Positions 56,707 to 64,000 of a DNA stretch of 64,000 bases are shown in pieces (the first letter of the stretch is position 1; every line of letters starts with the position of its first letter). The translations under genes and the position numbers were made by a program. Where the stretch lies: the NCBI GenBank assembly GCA_017354895.1, contig CP071499.1, forward strand, positions 3,906,001 through 3,970,000, given 5' to 3'. The stretch comes from Podospora comata (lineage: Eukaryota; Ascomycota; Sordariomycetes; Sordariales; Podosporaceae). The notes under the pieces were generated by a model. That model was not told where the DNA came from. It searched no databases and worked only from the letters and a program-made list of their open reading frames with translations.

Positions 56707-59700
56707 AAGTTGTTCTTTTTTTGTCCCTCTCCACGCATTTTGGCTTGGGGCGCGCACATCGCCCGGGCACCTCAGCCAAGCAAGCTGGAAGCTCCCACCC
56801 ATCAATTCGTTCCCTCCATCCCGCCGCAGCACGCTTTGTCCCCCCCATGCGTTGGAGGCTGGCACGCCGGAGACACCACCACCAAAAAGAAGTAAGGCGG
56901 CCGGACTGTCCTATGGCTTGCTCAGCCTGGGCTGTTGAAAGATTGACTCCTCACTCAATCGATACTCAATGCCCTGTTCTGTTGATTTTACTTGTCTCCG
57001 GGTCACCTAGCGCGAGCCATGGCCACCTCCATGCCTGAGGTGGGAGGGGGCAGGAAACACTGGAGGCGCACACCAAGGAGCAACCTGAAAGCAGCGACAT
57101 GTCCGAGTAAGAAAGCCCGGATCGCAGGGATTCCCAACGATTCAAAAGCCCCAACCCAAGCCCTTTTTTTTTTTGTCTCGCTCGAAACGGAGCATGTTTT
57201 TGTTGTTTACAGTGCGCACTGTATGCGGTCGGTCGGTCCTCCATATTTCCTTATATATTGCCGCTAAAGAGTTTAGGGAAATGGCTGCAACAACCAGGTG
57301 CCATCCTCTCCCTCCGGCGTCTCCACTGGCGATCAGTGATTGATGATAGAAAAAAAAAAGGGGGCAATCGTGGTCCTCTTTTTCCCTCATCGTTCCGTTT
57401 CAGTAATGGCTGACGAATAGCGGTATGTACGGGTTGTCGACAACCCCTCGGCCCTCCTCTTTTCAGCACCGGGTCGGTCCATGTCATCATCGTTGCCATC
57501 AGAGTGTCCGTCATGATGCAACAGACTTAACAAAGTCCAGACGACAACAGCCCGAGGGAGGGGGAGGCATCCAGACGCGCGTGATTATTCTTGTACCGTG
57601 TGCATTCATCTATCAATCTCTTTCCTGTCTTGGCTCTTTGCCCTGCCCTTGCTCGGCTGCCGCCTGTGTGACTGGCTGACGTACTGAGAAATGTTCCACC
57701 GTTCAATCATACCATTCACTTGATTGAGAGTGCGAAACTATGTTGGGTTTTCTGGAACCCTGGCTTTTGGGGAGCCAGAAGAGAGAAAAATGAGGGAGGG
57801 GGTGTGGCTGTCCGCCGAGATTTTTCTATGTATCTGGCCGTTTGAGCCGAAGAATCCTACACGCTTGGATTTGTTTCTGCAACACTGAAAGCAACAGGAA
57901 TGGAATCATGCCGCACAGTGCGCCAGTCTGAGTCTGAGGGGTCTACACACTTGCCTGGTGCGCCTTGGGCTCAGCCCGGTACGAGTGGTAAAAAGAGAGA
58001 TAGATCATAGGACTAAGCCGGCGGCTGCATAAAGCCCGGATGCACCATCCATTCCGCAAACACCACTTGTGACTCGGAGACATTGATCAAGGGACTCCAT
58101 GATGGTGATGGCTGATGATCAAACCCCTGTCGACCTCCTCTCGGCAAGACACCGTCTCCTGCCATCGGCCACACCAAAAAGGTGGTCAAGTGGTTATGGT
58201 AGGACAGCGCGGGGACCTCCCCAAACGTGGTTTATTATAGGCAAAGCCCCTCGAAACGGATGGTTCCAAAAACCCGTGGCGCCCACATAGACTCTCGCAT
58301 TCTTGTGGCATCTGGCATCTGGCTGACTCGTAATGCCTTGAGCCACTGTCCTATCCTCATCAGTGTCATCGTGTCTTGAAGCAGGCTCTGATGACATGTC
58401 GACAAGCGCCAAACCGGAATCTGGGCGCCCTTTTTTTTTGCGGTTCAGGGTTGGATCGGACTCCTGGCAAGCCTGGAACCTGGGGAGTGGAGTGGAGTGG
58501 CTTTATCCGTATTTCCACTCAGCATGACGGTGCAGGTAAGAGCCTTGATAAGAACGCTGGCAAACCGGGAGAAGGGTACCAGACAGAGAGTCTTACGGCA
58601 TCATCTTTCCCCTATCAAAGGGCCAAGCGACCAATCCTCCTTCAGGGGGGTGGGTGGGTGGGTTGGGACCCTTTTGTGCTCTGTGTCTGACATGCACACA
58701 CGCTGCCAACAAATTACAAGGGAGGCACACACAGGATCGGCCGAGTAGGTCAAAAAGTAAGCAACGGTCGTATCAACCCATTCTCGTGTAAAATCGACAA
58801 GAGGCGCAAGTCATCGTCGCATCCGTTTCCTACCTTGCCCAGTTCAGCTGCAAACTCCGTCCCCCGGTCTTGTCAAGTGGCTACACCATCAGAACGGAAA
58901 CGGATGGTGAGGGGTCGTGATAGTCGTTTGCTCTCGGAATATCCGCATCAAACCCCGCCACAGAAAACTTTATCGGAGAGGCGGTTTTTTTTGTTGCCTT
59001 TCCCGGAATCTTTGGCTGCGGGAAATCAGAAAGTAAGCCAATAATAGCCTTTACTCAACAGCTAAGGAGCGCCTCCCGAGGTTCGAAAGAAGCAAAGGAA
59101 AGGAGCACAATATCCGTGTCGGACACTTTGTACACATAGTGACGCCCATGCCTCGTGGACGGAAGCTCCGGGCGGGGGCTTTCCGGTAACGAATCGTCCG
59201 GAGGTCCTCCGGAAGCCAAGCCGCACTTGGGTGTTCCGGGGAGCACAATATGAGGTGGATTTGGTTGGTTGCTGGGGAACTCACCACTGTCAGGGTGCAT
59301 CACGAAGATGGCCATTTCTGACCCCAGGATTGGTCAGCTGCCTTTGCCTACCGACTCGTGCCCTGAACAAGGCTGGAGCTTGTCGGACGGCCGCAGACGG
59401 AGCTGTTTGCGGATCGCTGCGTTTACTTGCTTTCCCATTTGCCTCTTTTTGCGGTCTTGTTGGTGGGACCGACTGTCGTAACCCCCCCTTCCAGGTTCCC
59501 CCGCTTCCAAAACTCGCTTCGCAGGCTTTGTCTAATGTAGGCTCGGTGCGGTGCGCCGTGAGGCGGCTGACATGCGAAACTGAACCGACAACAGCAGGTT
59601 TGTAGCGCAACGCCCGGTCCGCCAAAAGTCCTCTTGCCTCTCTGTTGCATTGGGGGGTCGTGTGTGTTCCGAGGAGCACCTCAGTCCTGCCGTCCACCCA

Positions 59701-62700
59701 GTCAGCGGGGTGGGAGTGCCTCTGCTATTTTTCGCACTTGCTGCAGCCGAACTGTCAGAAACTCGAGGAGCTAGATGGATGCGTCTCCATGGGTGCGGAG
59801 CATGCCGCCCGAGAGAGTGGTTCATTGGGGGGTTCTGTTGAGCTTCGCTCTTCTGACCGGGAAACATATTGCACCACATAAATTTTGCAGATCGAGGTTA
59901 CCGCTCTGGAACTAATATCACATGTTGCCGCCTTCCCACCTCACTGGGTGGGAATCAATTAACGCGAGAATGGCGTTCCCCACTTGTCAGCGCGTGTGTC
60001 TCCCGCGTCAAAGCCCCACCTCCGTTCTTCGCACTGGCCAGTTGGATGAGGCCAAGCAGGCCCATACGGCCGTGTCCGGAACACAGGATTGGGATCCCTC
60101 GGCGCCCACACAGCCCCCCCACTTGCACACACCACAACGTCATATCCCTTGATCATCTCTCTCCGCCAACTTGGTTTGAACTGCAAGGGAACTAATAGGC
60201 AGTAGTCCTTGTTGTGTTCCATATTCCCATTTCTCGCATATTCTGTGTCTGTTTTGTCTGGGACCACTTGATGCCGCAAGGGCCTTACGGTGTCACTATA
60301 CGTACACCTGTGGCATTTTGTAAGAGTCGAGTAGGTCAAGAAAGATTTGGGCGGATGAAACATTGAATAAAAGATGTTTTGCATCAGCTTCCATGATTGG
60401 AAATAGCTAGATCAAACATTAAGAACAATACAAACGGCTGCCTTTCCAGAAGGACCATAATTGAGAGGTAGCCTCATGGTTGCTGGCTGGTTTGATGGGG
60501 AGTAAATGAACAGCATGACTAAAACTGCAGGTTTGAATCAAAATCTGGCTGAACTCAATATCCTGTAGCTCATGTGGAAAAGTGATGATGTTCAGCAGAA
60601 ATCTCATCAAAGAGCGTGTGCAGACAGAAGATAATAGCGAAGTAGGTAGGTAGTCGTCTGCCGATTTTCCAATGGACTGAAGGGCCAGGTATAAACTGGT
60701 ATGCCTTACCGAGCCTAGATAGAGAGATGTACTACTTGCTTTGACCTGACACCTTGAAGTGGCAGGACTTGTACAGAATTATATCCATAATACGCTAAGT
60801 AACTAGCTACCTGCTCACGAAATTATGCCTACCGATCTGGACTGATTCTCGGATTATGGGCAACACTGTCACTGTGTTTGATTTCGACGCCCCCTTTTTC
60901 CTTGAAAGGATCCTGGAGCTTTTGGGGTTGTGCTGCACATCTTAGTGGGTAGTTGATGATAGTTTCGCGGTGCATGATAAGCCACTACATTGACCAGGTA
61001 GATCAACATCTGTATCGATCACTAGCTGAACAACTAGGTACTGGAGTGGAAGTAACAAGACAAAAGCTCAGCAACAGAACCAAGTCAGACTGCTGATATT
61101 CAGGGTCTCAGCAAGCGGTGGCAAATGTCTGTCCCCTCCTGTTCGAGATGCAGGCACACAAGCTTCCAAAGAGCGCACTATCCGATCGATCTATCAACAA
61201 CATGGCATGTCGTTGTTAACACAAGCACCAAGTGTCTCGGCACGTATCCATCGCACCACCCGAAGCAGAACATTTCCCGATGAGCAAAGGTTAGGTAGAT
61301 CTAGATCCGATTCGAACCGCCAACTGTCATCTAGCAGGCCAAATATAGCCACCAGAATGTTTCCAGAATTCGACAACTGGGTAGTTGTTATCTGGGGAGC
61401 ATTTTCTGTCTGAAGAAAGCACACCTAGCCTGCTTCCGCACAACAAAGCCTCACTTTAACACCTCCTTTTTATCTGTATTAATCCATTGCCGGTCTGGAA
61501 AGAAGGGCGGTCTGAAAACGCACAGAAATATATCCCATCTGGAAAAGCCGCTCCTGTCATGTAGGAGATCAAGCCAAGACACAGAGAATGGCGTGTAGGC
61601 GGCTCGTACCCTTGTGGCGAATGGCCAAACCGCTCCTGCTACGTGTAAACCCATCCATCAATCGATTTGAAATTCCCTCCCCGCACAAAAAACATGGCCT
61701 TCAGGGTTAAGCCCCCTAGACCGGGTAACGTCTAAGTCGGTCTCATTGGGCAACACATCGGAGATAGGCTGTGGCTTTTGCATCAAAACATTCGATGGAA
61801 GCTGTCAGCCTCAATAGGCCGCTGGCGATATCACTAGGTAGGCCACATAGTCCAGAGTTATTTGCTTCGATGTAACTCAGACCGACACGAATTGCCCATC
61901 CGTTGTTGTTTACCTTGCTTTCACCTACCATACATGCAGGAGCGGAGGCAAACCTAAACACTTGCCCTTAGCCGTTGGAGGCACTTATGCTTCGGACAGC
62001 GTATGAGGCGGCAGACGGAAGCACAGCATGATGATCTGAGATGAAAGTGAATATTTGCCCCTTTCCGATCCGATCACAACTTCTGGCGAACGCTTCAGAA
62101 AACTTGTTTACATATCAGGGACAACAACAGACAGTAAATAGCGGGTCTTCCGGCCAACAACTCGACTCTGCCGTACGATACTGTGCTGCGGTTGCCTGAC
62201 CCGAACGTTTGGGACGCAGACTGGGCTTCTGCTGACGAGTGGGTGGGACCTACACTGGTGCTATTTCCCACCTTGGCTACCTCCAGCCTTGCTAGCGTTG
62301 GGGGCAATGCTCTGTTGAGCATAGAACTACGTGTTGCTATTGAGGCTCTGCGTTTGAGTACCAACATCAATCGATTCCCAAGGTCCCGTCTGCCGAGTAT
62401 AAGCGAGCCATCGTCAGGCTCGGTGGACACGAGACAGATGAGGCTCAGTCTCCCTCACCTTTGACAACATCTCCCTCATCCAGCTCGAATATGGATGCCA
62501 TGGCTTTGGCCTACCTGGCCAGTCCTGTGCCCAAAGCTGACGCAAACGTGGAAAGATTTGCCCCTGTCGCTCAAGCAAAGTGCCAGCGAATAGCTCCACG
62601 TTAAAGCAGATGATGAGCTCTCCCATGCGAGTATGCGGCAGACGGGGTGGAGTTTTGAAGCTGTGGAGCAAAGCCGTTTGGTACATGTACTCTCGTATGG

Positions 62701-64000
62701 AAGGAAGCCAAACAAGAGCCGCAGCTGCAGGCAGAAATCCCCGTACAAGATGCCTCACCCAGCCAACGCAAATCATCATCGAGAGGATGAGGTGACATGC
62801 CGGAAAAGGGGGCGGGAAGGGCGATCCTATTAAGACTCTCCAGCATGTTGCCCGACTCCCCAACAGCCAACAGCCCTCACCGCCGGGAGAAGATAAGCAG
62901 GTATCATGCATTGGTTTGGGAGATGAGAGCATGAGCAACAACTGCACTCCACCTGCATCCACGTAGAAACACAGAGAGAAAGCAATGCCAAAATGACGTG
63001 TGGTCGTCTGCGATTCATCGAAAGCCAGCTTGCTCGCCTCCATTTTGCGGATCGTCGCAGGGTCGGTCGGTGGAGACAAACAAATCGGCTGCACATGGCC
63101 GCATGACGACGAGCAACAGGTTGAAAGCTGGGGAACTGTCTGTGGCCGCAGAGCAGGACCACTCCACTTTTGGCCGGGCGAAGAAGGCGGTCAAGAGGCA
63201 TGTAAGTATGTAAAGGTTCCGGAAGGATGGCGGCGGTCGAGATGCTTCCAGCAGAACCGATGTCGTCCAAACCGGACTGAGGCATCGACAGGGAACAGCG
63301 TGGAAAAGGCCCGGCCCGCTCACCCCGCCCGCATGGGACACCCAACGCTCGGGACCCGTCACCGAGACGGCCCTGGGTAGCATCGGGGGAGTCCACTTTC
63401 CATCTCAGTCTCTTCCGCATTCCTCATCCATCCCTAGTGTACATACAGTCCGGCAACCTGCTGGCATCCATGATGATGACGAGAAGAGAAGAAGGATCGC
63501 TTCAGGCCGCAAGCGTGGGTAGGACAAGGCTAGACGGATAGGCCGAAGATAGATTGCTGATCATGATCACCCTTCCTTCCTTCTCCGACTGTTTCTGGCA
63601 AGGTGATAAAGGTGCTCCGGCACCGTGAAAAGGCTGCCTCCGGCATATCTATATGACGAGGGATGGAACAGGAAAAAGGCTGCATTGGTGCTTGTGACAG
63701 GCGAACCGAGACAATGGGGTCATTGGGCACCCAGCCAATTGCTTCTTTAAGCCATCGCGTTGCTGCGGACCGGGGGAGAATTTGGCGAGACTGGACACGT
63801 CGAAGGTCCAAAGTGAGGTGAAAAAAAAGCGACTGTCGTGGCCCAACGATGCCCAACGGCTTCCCGCACCGGCCCCCCTTTAGCCTAATCGGCGGCCGTG
63901 ATTGGCAGGAGGGTGCATGCCGAGCACCCCACAGGTGCATGCACGGAGCCGCTGACGTCCATTTGGACGGAACGGGCAGCTAGGTACAGAATATCTTCCC

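Larger units (their letters stand above)
55506..64000. other. 8.5-kb region with no convincing gene
   Basis: It begins with the cyclin leader and promoter. It then has scattered short ORFs on both strands with no recognisable protein, no coherent intron pattern and no tRNA that folds. Simple repeats, G-rich runs and poly-T are common. Around 60300-61200 the sequence is lower in GC. The largest open frame (62414-63094 minus, 226 aa) has no family resemblance and no coding-like composition. The window ends inside this region, so a gene with a long leader may lie beyond 64000. Confidence 0.5.

Noticed and set aside
61280-61330. GGTTCGAATC-like T-arm on the minus strand
   Set aside because: No pairing stem around it and no A box upstream, so not a tRNA gene.
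62414-63094. 226-codon open frame on the minus strand
   Set aside because: No family resemblance, odd composition (many Cys, Trp, His) and overlapping open frames on the other strand; looks like chance in GC-rich DNA.

Overview
The window is nuclear DNA from a filamentous ascomycete. It most resembles a Sordariomycete, probably of the Sordariales. The reasons are short phase-respecting introns (about 50-90 nt, GTAAGT-like donors, CTAAC branch points, CAG/TAG acceptors), a chitin synthase export chaperone of the filamentous-fungus type, fungal families (LaeA-like methyltransferase, NmrA-like proteins, DUF3716-like Cys cluster), and pseudogenes whose stops look like C-to-T change at CpA. Species cannot be fixed from the sequence alone. 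All exon joins given here are my own reading and were checked only for frame and splice consensus.

Layout. 0-9 kb is accessory: a flavin monooxygenase (67-2068), a 379-bp hAT-type non-autonomous transposon with perfect 8-bp target duplication (2422-2800), an intron-containing tRNA-Lys(CTT), a secreted protein of unknown function (3700-4848), a decayed MFS transporter (5013-6400) and a LaeA-like methyltransferase (7167-8505) that is divergent from an NmrA-like gene (9560-10702). 11-18.3 kb is a tandem array of J-domain genes: one intact gene with an AT-hook (11157-12504), then three broken relatives on the same strand, all with the same J-domain intron. 19-36 kb is mainly housekeeping: Chs7, a large coiled-coil/Cys-cluster protein, mitochondrial ribosomal proteins bS6m and uL15m, the neddylation factor Dcn1 (with a 1.1-kb intron holding another ORF) and the sorting nexin Mvp1. 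36-46.5 kb holds a secreted S41-type peptidase, a fungal transcription-factor-like protein without a visible zinc cluster, and three oxidoreductase-type genes (NmrA-like, aldo/keto reductase, zinc alcohol dehydrogenase) that form a compact group. 49-55.5 kb carries an alpha-arrestin with a GC-AG intron and a Pho80-family cyclin. From 55.5 kb to the end (8.5 kb) I find no convincing gene.

How they fit together. The housekeeping genes cover wall synthesis (Chs7), mitochondrial translation (bS6m, uL15m), cullin regulation (Dcn1), endosomal sorting (Mvp1), permease ubiquitination (arrestin) and cyclin control. The most distinctive parts are the decaying J-domain/AT-hook array and the 39-46.5 kb regulator-plus-oxidoreductase group, which might be a small co-regulated redox or aldehyde/alcohol pathway; that is inference.
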